Shown here: piece after piece, positions 1 to 12,000 of the stretch
Layout of the letters: the number at the start of each line of letters is the position of its first letter
Position numbering within the stretch: position 1 is the stretch's first letter
Assembly (NCBI GenBank): GCA_037367405.1
Contig: JAZKJV010011618.1
Location: 901,022 to 965,021, forward strand
Source: Ottelia alismoides
Lineage: Eukaryota; Streptophyta; Magnoliopsida; Alismatales; Hydrocharitaceae
Length of the DNA stretch: 64,000 bases
Reading direction: 5' to 3'
The notes under the pieces: generated by a model
What the model was told of the DNA's origin: nothing
The model's input: the letters and a program-made list of their open reading frames with translations, nothing else
Databases searched by the model: none
Made by a program: the position numbers and the translations under genes

Positions 1-19
1 CCTCCACTCCCCCACCGCG

Positions 20-69
20 AAACCCTAATCCCCACGCCCGTCCTTGGTCGCCGGAGGTATAAACCCTAA
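20..69 (+). promoter_or_regulatory. Two telo-box motifs before NOP56
   Basis: The motif AAACCCTAA occurs at 20-28 and again at 61-69, in a CT-rich leader just before the NOP56 start codon. In plants, telo-boxes near the transcription start are known for ribosomal-protein and ribosome-biogenesis genes, where they help co-ordinate expression in dividing cells. The motif and its position are seen directly; the regulatory role here is inferred. The window starts only 94 bases upstream, so a TATA box or site II motif cannot be judged. Confidence 0.6.
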
Positions 70-94
70 AAAAGGCGCGTCTTGGCGGCGATCG

Positions 95-3000
95 ATGGCT
101 CTGTACCTGCAGTTCGAATCCGCATCGGGGTACGCCCTCTTCCTCGCTCACGGCATCGACGAGATCGGGCAGAACACGGAGGCCGTCCGCAACTCCGTCG
201 TCGACCTCAACCGTTTCGGCAGCGTTGTAAAGCTCGCGGCTTTTCAGCCCTTCTCGTCCGCGCTCGATGCCCTCAACCAGTGCAACGCCGTATCAGAAGG
301 TGGTTTCTTTTGCTTCGTGTGTTCTCTTCCATGGGTGCAAGCAAGCGTGCTTCCACAACCCCGGCCTACTATATACTCCCATATGTGAATTTGTGAAGCT
401 CTTTGACAGAAAATTGATGGCAGTATTAGTCTTCAGAAAAACCCGTTGATTGGCAAAACAATATGTTATAAAAATCCCTTCTTTATACAAATGTGTGACT
501 TTGTGTACAAGGATTTTATGCAATAGTTTATCATTCCACTTACACCTCATGTTTCAACTTTGACAGGTCTTCTTACAGCAGAATCAAGTTCTATTCAGAT
601 ATTGTATATTCCTTTCGTAGCACAAATGCGTAGTCATTCTAAAACATCCTCAAATTTTGCCTACATGTTAGATGCAAACCTGTAGAAATCTTTTTAGGAG
701 CCAAAAATCATATTACGGTTATGATCATAAAGAACTCCACTTCCCCCCTCTTAACTTTCGGTTGCTTTTAGGCACTGTCAATGTTGAGTTTGTAAAACCC
801 GTTTTATATTTCTGTTGATACGAGCTTCTTCTGTCACCATATCTTTATTTCTCAACAATGTTCTTTCCGATTCATTGCTAACATATTTAGATTTGATGAA
901 AGATTTGATCATCTCTATCTGAGTGCATTTTTTTTGATAAATATCATGTGTTTGTATATTCTTTAGACAGTCTTCTTTTATTTCTTTCAACCCAGATTGA
1001 TCACAAAAACATATTCAAGTAGATTCTTCTCATTTTGTAGGCAGAGTTTCTCTTTTTTTGTATGTTTAAGAACATATTTACACCATTCCCAAAATTATTC
1101 GAATATTTTAAAGGCATTATTCTTTAACCAACTCTAACCAGCTTTAGCTAGTTCGCTGTTAAAGAAAACATTGATCGCTCCTTCTCTTGTAGGATTTTTA
1201 AGACAACCGCAGCATTTATAATCAAATGAAAAACCATTTTCTGAAAGTATTCACGAAAGGGCATCTGCCCCTATGAAGTAACCTCCAAAAAAAGAAATTT
1301 CACAGGTTGATGATTGTATCACACACATATTTTTATAAAATTTTTCTGAATAATGGGCGCAGGTATTTTGACTGATGAGCTAAGGATTTTTTTGGAGTTA
1401 AATCTTCCAAAGGCCAAAGGTGGGGCAAAGGCAAAGTACAGTCTCGGTGTTGCTGAACCCAAGATTGGTTCACAGATATCTGAGCTGACAAAGATTCCTT
1501 GCCAAAGCAATGAGTTTGTCCTCGAACTTATTCGGGGCGTGCGCCTGCACTTTGATAAGTTTATAAAAGATTTAAAGGTGTGATGTCGACTCCTATTTAT
1601 GTAAAAGATTATTGGAAACACTGATCATTATTCAGAGTTTTTTTAATCTTTTTAGCCAGCTGATTTGGAGAAAGCCCAGCTTGGTCTTGCACATAGTTAC
1701 AGCAGAGCAAAAGTCAAATTCAATGTCAACAGGGTAGATAACATGGTTATTCAGGCCATCTTTATGCTCGACACACTGGATAAGGATGTCAATACTTTCT
1801 CCATGAGAGTAAGGTTTGAACAGATCTACCATATGCCAGTTCATACATATATTTGATATTGGATTTAACAGTTTTGCTTGATTATTTATGTTTTCTCTAA
1901 GTTCATACATATATTTTATATTGGATTAGGCAGTTTTGCTTGATCTTTCACATTTTATCTCTAAATATTGTGACATTTTCACTAAGTTTAGCTTTGCATT
2001 TATGGTATGACCAATCGTTTTAGCCGGTCCAATCATGGAAATATGGTTAGGAAGAAACATTTTGCCTGGTGATTTAGCAGGATACGTTGACGTGCTTGCA
2101 ACATGATTTCACTTTGATATCCTCTTTATAATATATTCATCTGTATTAAAATAAATATAATTAATTGAAAGCACGGGGACCTGTTATCTTAAATGTATTT
2201 ACCGTGACAATCATTTTATAATCTTAATGTTTTTCTCCAATCGTTGAGTTGTAGAAATGCACTAGTTTATCCCACTTATGGTCGTATAAATGTTTAAAAC
2301 CAAATCAATTTGATTGATACTCTGCGGAATTTTTTTTGTCATTCATAACACTTTATGCAATGAGAAGTTGGCAAGGATTTTGATGGATCTTTGGTATCTA
2401 AACAGTTCAGATCTTTTCAACATGGATCGACATAAACATTTAGATTTCGTTGGGACGTTCCTTACCAGCGACACGTAGCATCATTGGAATGTAATGATAA
2501 GTTGGCAATGATCGTTGCATTGTTCGGATGTAGTTCAAAATTTGCAAGGATTTTTGAATGAAAAAACATGTGAATAAATAAGCTAGTTCCGGCCTGGATG
2601 CAGTCCAAAATTTGCAAGGTTTCCTGCATGATGGACGTATGCGAGTAAAGAAGTTAGCCCAACAAAGATTGCAAAGGAATCTTTAGATAGGTAGTTGGAA
2701 TATTGTCACTTTGATCGGCAAATCAATAAACAGTAAATATAATGGAAAGAAGGAAGATTCAGATACTATGTCTCCAAGAGACAAAATTGGTTAGATAGAA
2801 ATCAAGGGAGATTGAGAAGACACACTTTAAACTTTGGTATTCATATAAAAATAATGATGGAAATGATGTTGGAGTAGTTTTTCCTAAGGATTTGAAGGAT
2901 TATGTGGTTGGGATGCAAAGATTTGAGGATCAGATTATTTTGCTGAAAGTGGTATTTGAAGAAGAAATTCTAAATATCATCTTAGTTTATACACTACAAA

Positions 3001-6000
3001 TTGATTTAGATTAAATGATTAAACAGGCTTTTTGAGAGGATTTGAATAAGATTATGCAAGGAATCCCACAAAGAGATGATTTTCCTAAGCGGAGATCTTA
3101 ATGGACACGTGAAAAATGATGCTTCAAGGTATGCTAGTGTTCATGGAGGATATGACTTCGATGATAGAAATGAAGATGGAAAAGTCATTATGGATTTTCT
3201 AACAACTTATTATCTTATTATAGCAAACACTCTATTCAGGAAGAGGGGAGAGCATTTAATTGTTTATAAGAGTGATTCGAGTACATCACATATAGATTAC
3301 TTCACGTTGAGTAGAGGAGACCAGTTGTGTTGCAAAGACGACAAAGTAATCTTAGGAGAGAGTTTGACCACCCAACACCACTTATTAGTCATGGGTGTGC
3401 TAATAAAAGAGTTGGTAAAGAAAAGGAGGGTTTCCAAGATCACTAGAACTAAATGGTGTAATCATCAATTGAAGCAATCAAGCTTCATGGACAAGGTTTT
3501 CGAAGATTTATCCTTGGATTGTAACAGAAATGCAAACGAGATGTGGGAGGCAGTAGCATCAAGGTTCGAAATTTCGATTTCGATCTCGTTTCGGTAAGTT
3601 GTAATACTGAAATTTCGCCGAAATTTCGGGAAATTTCGACGATTTCGGTGGAAAAGTCGGAAAAGGCTCAAAAATCCGATTTTTTCCAATTTTATTGAAA
3701 ATTTCGATATTCCAAGTTATTAGAACAATAAATAACATACAAATACACAATTATTTCACATATATTGGTCATCTATACCCTTTATATAGACATATCGGTC
3801 ATATTGGTCATATCGGCCATATCGGTCATATCGGTGGTCATATTGTTGGAACCCAAGCAACATGTCTCGATCGATATGGAGTCGAAATGACCTATATTTT
3901 ATCCATATCATTGCAATTGAGGATCTCAACCCCTTTATATAACCTATCTCGACCGAAATCTCATAAGACAGTTAATATATAAAAGTTGAAACCATGGTTG
4001 TAACATTGTTAATACATAATAAAAAAGAGTAATAGTATAGTCTTACAAATACAATACAAGTTACAACAAGTGAAAATTATTAAGAACATGCATATTTCTG
4101 ATCAATGCAATAAAAGATTAAAGATTAAAATATAGTACCTGCCCTGGTGACATGTTTTGTTCAGAACCAAGAGTTCCGTGGTGGATCTGAATGCCCCCCT
4201 TTCTTGCTGTCTCTCATAGCGCATCACAGATTCTATGAACTCGTAATAGTTCTCCCATGTCATGTACGAGTACATGGCCTTGTCATCCATGACATACTGC
4301 CTGTATTGGTGGTCATCGATGCCTATGAGCATCCCGAGTCGAGGATAAGCAGCACTGGATCCGGTATCACGAGTGGCACGACGAGGCTGCGAACTACTGC
4401 CCTGAGATCCTCGGGACGACGGCGACGGAGTAGGAGAAGATCTCTGCGGAGGAGGAGGAGGAACTGGCGTGTAGTAATCAGGGAAGAAACCGTAGCTGTC
4501 ACCCCCAAAGAAACTGCCCTGGCTCTGCTCAAAGGAACCCAACGCATCTCGGAAATACTTAACCTGCACAACGCACAAATAGGTTTAACCCAAATATCTT
4601 GTGACTCCAAATTTAGGTAGAAATTGAGGATAGTACCTCGTTCATGCACATGATTTGTAACTTCTCGTCCTTGACGAGCTTCTCCACCACAATCTGTACG
4701 GCTGATAGAAGTTCACCATTTGTACCAAGTCCATTCTTGTAGTGGTACTTAGGATTGAAGTAATAAGCTGCACAGAAGTAATAAGCTCATTTATGATGTC
4801 CAACAACCAACTATAGAAATTTAAATAATTGAAAAACTATTTTTACATAATACATACCGGCCTTGTGAAGAGGATGTGAGAGCATCTTGAACCATCGCTC
4901 GTCTATGATGTCCAACCATGCTTTCGATCCCTTCACAGCTGCTTCTCTGACCTTCTCTCTCATGCAGCGCATTGTCTCGTAGATGACTCCTATGGTGGAC
5001 TTCTTGTCGCCATCCACGATCTGCAATGCAGAAACAACTGGATCCATGATCCTCGTGACCCGAGTCACGTCATCCCAAAATGAGATATCATTGATCAATA
5101 TCTCCACCTTCCGTCCTCCTTCAGTCCGAGCTTCAGGTATCTCGAACCACTCACCCTGTCAACACATGATTTTCAAACCCGTCTTATGTTGCTTGAGGCT
5201 TTGCAACGCTATAAAATTGGTTGCAAAGCGTGTGATGCCAGACCTCACCAACTCCCCATTGCACATCCGCCTCATTAGTGCCAACACTTTGCTGTGGTTG
5301 TAGATGAATGTGGCGATCATTCGTGCTTTCTCCACCACCCTTGAGATGAGCTTCCTCTTGCTGAAATCCTTAAGGATCAAGTCAATGCAATGCGCAACAC
5401 ACGATGTCCAGAAAATTCCGTAGCTGCTGGACTTCATAATTGTTTCACCAGCCTTCTTGAAGTTGCTGCCGTTATCTGTCACAATTTGCACAATGTGCTC
5501 TTTCCCAACCTCCTTTATAACGTCCTTCATCAACTTCAGAAGGTACCTGTGGTCCTTCACATGCTCAGATACATCAACAGATTTCAAGAAAATTGTCTTC
5601 CCATCGCAGTAAACAAGGAAGTTGATGGTTTGCTTCCTTGTGTAGCTCGTCCACCCATCGCACATCAATGTCACCCCGTACTTTGGCCATCTCCTCCTCA
5701 ACTCGGCGATGTACTCATTCATCTCCTCTTTCTCCATCCCCAGATATTTGTTCATGATCTCGTAGGATGTAGGAGCCTTCACTCCCGTTCCCGCTGCAGC
5801 GATCTCATCAATGGCATGCTGCAAGAATGGCCCGCCTGCAATGTTGGCAGGAATGCTCTCCCCAAAGAAGAGCTTGCTGATGGCTTTTCCCACCCTTTGT
5901 CGTACATTGGTGAACATTCCCTTCACTATTTTCTGCCTCGGATCCTTGCTTGCCTTGTATTGCATCGATCCGCTCCTCGTCAAGAAGGGCTCAATTCCCT

Positions 6001-9000
6001 TCCCCTTGTGTTTCTTGGTGGGTGGTGGTACTGTTGCGCCTCCAGAACCACTCCCACTCCCACCTGCACCATAGAAGCCGCCCCGTGCACCACCGAGTTC
6101 TCTCCTCTCGAACTCGCTCCTCAATGATTCTTCGGTAGCCCTTCTGTATGCCCTCCTCTCTGATGCAGTCTGAATGTCGGCGGGGTACAAAAAATCGTCG
6201 TGTAAATCAGAAATGACGTTGAATTCTTTTCGAACATGAACTCCTTCATTTGTTCTTCCCTTCTTACTCTCTCCATCTCCTTTTCCTTCTTTCCGTCCAA
6301 GCTCGCCTTGACCTTGTCCCTCACATCTTTGGGACAACACGTGCACTTGGCAACATTCTTGTTGTTGCCAACAAGATGTTGCTTCATCCTTGTGATCCCG
6401 CCTCCTCTCAACTTCTTCCCACAGAAATTGCATTGCGGCTTCGCCTTATTTCCATCAGGAACGGACGCATACCTCCAGCCAATGTCCCCACTGAATTCTT
6501 CCATCTGATCATCAGAATTGTCAGATCCAGAACCGGAACCAGAATGTGCCATGGTGAATATGCAAATTAAGAACCGGAACCGAAACCAGAATGTGGCAGA
6601 ATGTGCCATGGTGAATATGAACGTCGAAATCTGCGAGGAAAATCAAGTACAAACATTAAGTTGGCATACAATGCAACTGCTTATGAATATGCACATTATT
6701 ATTTTTTAATTTCGGAATTATTATATATTTAATTTTTCTAACACCTACTTTTCCGATTTACAGAAAAAGGACCTTGGATCTATACATTAGGATCTGAGAT
6801 CGACAAATTAGGGGACCATTTTCAAGAAAGACTACGTAATTGACACAAAATATGAACACAAACGTAAATATTTAACAAATGATTTTCGGATTTTCTATAT
6901 TTTTAAATTTTATTAATCCAAAAAATTTCCTGGCTATGATTTCTACTTCCAAAACTCAAGATCCGAATATATAATACCACAACTCAGTATCGTTCCACAT
7001 TAAACCTCAAAAGCCCCAATTTCCTCTAACATAGATCCAAGAAAATGTTCTCCAACAATGTTTTACTTCATGTTAACTTCAGATCTGCGATACAATGATC
7101 ATAGCTAGCCCTATACCCCTATTGTGCAAGAAAACACAAAAGCCCCAATTTTCTTCTCCAAATTTATACCTATTTTGGGGAAATCTCTCAAATTAAACAC
7201 CATGGCAAGCTCTATCAACATCCTAACAGTGAAATCCCTAAAAAATTAATGAATTTGAAGAAGATTTATCATAATTTGGCTTACCTCAAAGGAAGAAGAC
7301 CTTGAAAGATGAAGGAGCTGCCTCTGCACGAAGTCGGGCGAAATGGAGATGTTTCGGCCGATATTTCGGTATATTTCGATCTTTCCCTGAATTTTTTGTT
7401 CAAAGATTCCATATGTCGGCCGAGATATCGAGACGAGCCGAGATATCGGCGATATCTCGCGATATTTCGACCGAAACCCTGGAAATCGATATACAATGTA
7501 GTTTCGAGACCCGATACCCATCGAAACTGAAATTTTATCGAAATTTCGGTAAAATTTTGCGAAATTTCAGTCCATGAATAACATCTTGTATTCAAAGAGT
7601 AGCCAAAGCGATGTTAGGCGAGTCAAAGGGGAGCTCCAGGTCAAAAAGGAGACTTGGTGGTGGAGTGGAGGGTTGCAAGAGAATCTTAAAATTAAAGAGC
7701 ATGCTTTAAAGCTATGTCTAAGGACATAACCTATGAAACCGTTACAAACTACAAAATAACGAGAAGTAAGCGAAGCTAAGTCAAAAGCTTATGAAGTTTT
7801 GTACAAAAGTCTCGACTTTAAGGAGGGCCAGAAGAAAAGAAAGACCAAAGACCATTCTCAAATGAGATGCATTAACAATGTTGAAGGTTTTTACATGCTT
7901 GTTACTGAGAAGGATATATAGACTAGATGGAAGCAGTATTTCCATAAGCCTTTCATTGGGAACGAAATAGAGAGATCACTTCTGGAGATCTAGCTAGTAG
8001 TGAAAGTTACTTGAATCATGCAAGCTATAGAAAAATACAAAGGAAGGAAGTAGACGAGGCTATGAAGGTTATGGGACCTGGAAAAGATGTTGGACATGTT
8101 GACATTCCGGTTTAGAGAGTTTTAGGTAAGCGTGCTTTGATTCAGCATACAAATTTATTCAATATTATTTGACGAAGCAAGAAAATGCTCGAAGATTGGA
8201 GGAGAAGCATCATTGTGCATCTTTATAAGAACAAAGGGGACATTTAAAATTGTTCAAATTACAGAGGTACCAAGTTGATGAGCTTGGAAGACTGACTATT
8301 TTTACATTAACTTTTGTCCGCATCAAGGTTCAACTTTGAATCAATTCCTTTTTAGTTTTATTATAGACGAGTTGGCGAGTCACATTTAGGATGAGATACT
8401 TTGGATGGAGTATGTTATTCGCTGATGTTATTGTGTTGATTGATAAAACTAGAGACGGTGTAAATGAGATGGTTGAGGTCTGAAGACATGTATTGGGGAC
8501 TAAAGGATTTCGTATAAATGGGGCCAAGATAGATTATATGGAGTACACTTTTGATGGAAGCAATGGTGAAGGGAATTGAGGTGAAATTGGTGGTGATAAT
8601 ATTCAGTAGAAAGATTTTTTAGATACTTGGGATCTATTTTGCAAGATGACAGGAAAATTGATGGAGATGTTACTAATAGAATAAATGCAGGTTGGCTAAA
8701 GTGGAGAGGGGCATCTAATGTTCTTCATGATAAGAAAATTCCTTTGAAAATCAAAGGAAAGTTTTACAAGGAAGCCATGAGACCTGCTGTATTCTATGGA
8801 TCCAAATGTTGGTCTGTCAGTCATAGACATATGCAGATAATGACGGTAAGTAGAAATTAAAATGCTAAGGTGGATTTGTGGACACACACACACAAAGATC
8901 GGTTTCGGAATGATGCAATCAGAAGGAAAGCTTGTGTAGCTCTGGTCGATGACAAGATGCTAGAAAATCGCTTAAGATGGTTTGACCTTTTGGAAAGGAG

Positions 9001-12000
9001 GCCAGCTGATGCACCCGTGGGGAGATGTAGGTTTTGGGATGTTGAGCCAGCTAAGAGAAGGCTAGGAAGGTCCAAGAAGTGTTGGAATGAGACTATACAA
9101 ATGGATCTTAGCCTTTTGGATCTAATCCCGGGAATGACCCAAGATTAGGGATGAAAACGGATCGGATACGAATTAGATATGCCTATTTCCATATCCATAT
9201 TTCACTTCATCTCTATCGAAAATGAATACGGATATGATTCAGATATGCATTAAGGAAACCATATCCATAAAAGTACCGATACGAAATCGAATCGGATATT
9301 TATCGAATCCGATTACAGATCGAATAAAAAGCCAACCGAAATACAGTTCGAATAAAGATGCAATCCAAATATGAATCAAATAAAGAGTGAATCCAAATAT
9401 GGATCCGATGAACATGGAATCCGAATACGGATCGAACAAAGACCACATACGAATATGAATTGATTTTTTATCAAAAGTAATAATGATTTTAAAAATGGCA
9501 ATAAAATATAAATAAGGTGCATACAAAAGTTTATTATTATCATTAATATATTGTATATAATATATAATACTAATATAATTGCATGGTACTATATTAGGGA
9601 AAAGGGAGCCTACACCCATGTACATGTAACTTTGCTACACCCATCCTTTTTTCTCTTACTTTTTTCTGAAATAAAATCTAGTGGAATTTAGATCGCAATA
9701 TGTCACCATGGTGTCATTCAAAATTCTACTTAATTCGAGACTTCTATCCCATCCATCGAGGCTATCAAATTTTAACGGTCTCAGATTTGCTGAAAATCGA
9801 TCCCTTTCGATGGAGATCCTAGGAATCTCTGTTTTACACGAAATTTGAAACACATATTTCATTTAATATTTTAAGCAAATCTCTTAAGGACCCATTTCGA
9901 AAAAAAACAAAAAAGTTGATGAGAAAAGGGGTGGGTGTAGGAAAGTTACCTACACATGGGTCTAAACTCCCCAATCCCATTATATTAACTGATATATAAA
10001 TAATAATAAATATTATATTCTTCGGATACTATCGAGAATTTTTTCGAATACTGTAAGCGGATATTCGGATATCCGTATCCGTTTTCTTCCCTACCCAAGA
10101 TAGATCTGATGAGAAAAGGGGTGGGTGTAGGAAAGTTACCTACACATAGGTCTAAACTCCCCAATCCCATTATATTAACTGATATATAAATAATAATAAA
10201 TATTATATTCTTCGGATACTATCGAGAATTTTTTCGAATACTGTAAGCGGATATTCGGATATCCGTATCTGTTTTCTTCCCTAACCAAGATAGATCTGAA
10301 TGTAGGCAAAGAATTCATGTAGCCGATCCTACTTAATGTGGGAAAATGCTTTGTTGTTGTTATCACCTTATGGGTTTGTTTAATGTTGATGCTGATTTTA
10401 AAGTAATGTTGGTGCTCACAAATGTTGTAATGTTGCGGTCAGGTGATGATAATTGTCATTACTTTTCCAAATTGATCATTATCATAAAATTGTTTAAATT
10501 TGTTTGGAATGTTTTTTTTTGCTTTTTTATTCGTAATTCTGATATGATTGATTTTTTGGATTTTATACGAAGTAATTGCGATTTTCATTTGATCGTTCTT
10601 ATAATGCGTACATTGGCACAGAGAATGGTTTTCATGGCATTTTCCAGAGTTGGTAAAGATAGTGAATGACAATTATCTATATGCCAAAGTGGCCAAGTTT
10701 GTCGTGGATAAATCAAAACTTACAGAGGATGATATCCCAAAACTTGAGGACATACTTGGTGATGAAGAAAAAGCAAAGGAAATTGTTGAAGCTGCCAAAG
10801 CATCGATGGGTAAAAACACTCGATTCTTTATTATGTACGTGTTTCACATTCTAAATGGTCTTTCTCAATGTTCCCAGGACAAGATTTGTCACCAATTGAC
10901 CTGATGAACGTGCAACAATTTGCTAAGAAGGTTCTAGATCTTTCTGATTACAGGAAAAAGTTGCATGAATATCTTATCACGAAAATGAACGATATTGCTC
11001 CGAACTTGGCCACCCTTATCGGTGAAATGGTTGGTGCTCGTTTAATTTCTCATGCAGGAAGCCTTACAAATTTGGCAAAATGTCCGTCTTCCACTCTTCA
11101 AATCCTTGGTGCGGAGAAAGCACTCTTCAGGTAGACTTGTGAATGTATTTTTATCTGGTAAATGCTATTGCAGTGAGTTGTATTTGCAGACTCCTTTTAC
11201 ATTGTTGTTGACTAATTGATGTTGGTTGAGAGCCGATTTTGTCATTTTGAGAGTATTTTTTTATGTTGCAATAATCATATCTGGTTAATTGTTGAGTCGT
11301 TTCTTGTAATTTTTGTATGTTATGATTAGATAACATTACAAGGAAATGCCAAAGGGCTTTTACTTGCATATATTTCAAGTCCCTGCTGTGGTCCGTGAGC
11401 TTCTATTTGTTATGTAGTTTTTTACTTGAGAGAACATTATGTGTTAGAATCTTGGTCTAGGGTATGTAAGCCCATTTCTTTTATACTCTTCATGTCAATG
11501 CTCAATAACAGTCTGTTGATCATCTCTTTGATGCACTGGTTTTTTTTGTTGCTTTTTTGTTATTTGTTACTGGAAGCATACTCCCACCTCACTACTTACA
11601 CCTGATGTGGGCAGAGCACTAAAGACTAAAGGGAACACCCCAAAGTATGGTCTCATCTTTCACTCTTCTTTTATTGGTCGTGCCTCTGCAAAGAACAAAG
11701 GCCGCATAGCACGTTACCTAGCAAATAAGTGCTCCATCGCTTCACGCATCGATTGCTTTTCTGGTGAGCCCAATTAACTTGAATTTTATGCTGATTTCTC
11801 TTACTCCGTCTGGGTATAAATGTCTCGGCTTTTGAACAGAGGCAAATTCAACCATATTTGGAGAAAAACTACGAGAACAGGTCGAGGAAAGGTTGGATTT
11901 TTATGATAAGGGTGTTGCTCCACGGAAAAATATAGATGTCATGAAAGCTGCAATAGAAAGTTCAGGAAAATCTTCTGCAGATGGTAAATGCACTCCTTTC

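Larger units (their letters stand above)
2680..10365 (+). mobile_element. RTE-type LINE, 5'-truncated and split by two insertions
   Basis: Three pieces of one plus-strand LINE can be followed: 2680-3559, 7577-9145 and about 10102-10365. The first is the apurinic-type endonuclease, with GDLNGHV near 3085 and a SHIDYF motif near 3287, as in plant RTE-like LINEs often annotated 'craniofacial development protein 2-like'. The second holds reverse-transcriptase and C-terminal remnants ([20 protein letters not shown], then GSKCWSV and [13 protein letters not shown]). The third is the usual 3' end with the words ccgatcctacttaatgtggg and a TTG-repeat tail. Stops and frameshifts make it dead. When the 3560-7576 insert and one duplication copy are removed, the codons GCA TCT TGT ATT CAA read through the junction. 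Confidence 0.85.
1814..10621 (+). other. NOP56 intron 3, transposon-filled
   Basis: This 8.8 kb intron separates the exon ending MRVR from the one starting [12 protein letters not shown]. Bases 1814-2680 are AT-rich with no recognisable gene; a short imperfect repeat around the words caaaatttgcaagg occurs near 2536 and 2610. The rest is a split LINE with a hAT transposon and a hAT MITE inside it. The intron must still be spliced for NOP56 to be made, and the coding exons on both sides look intact. Confidence 0.85.
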
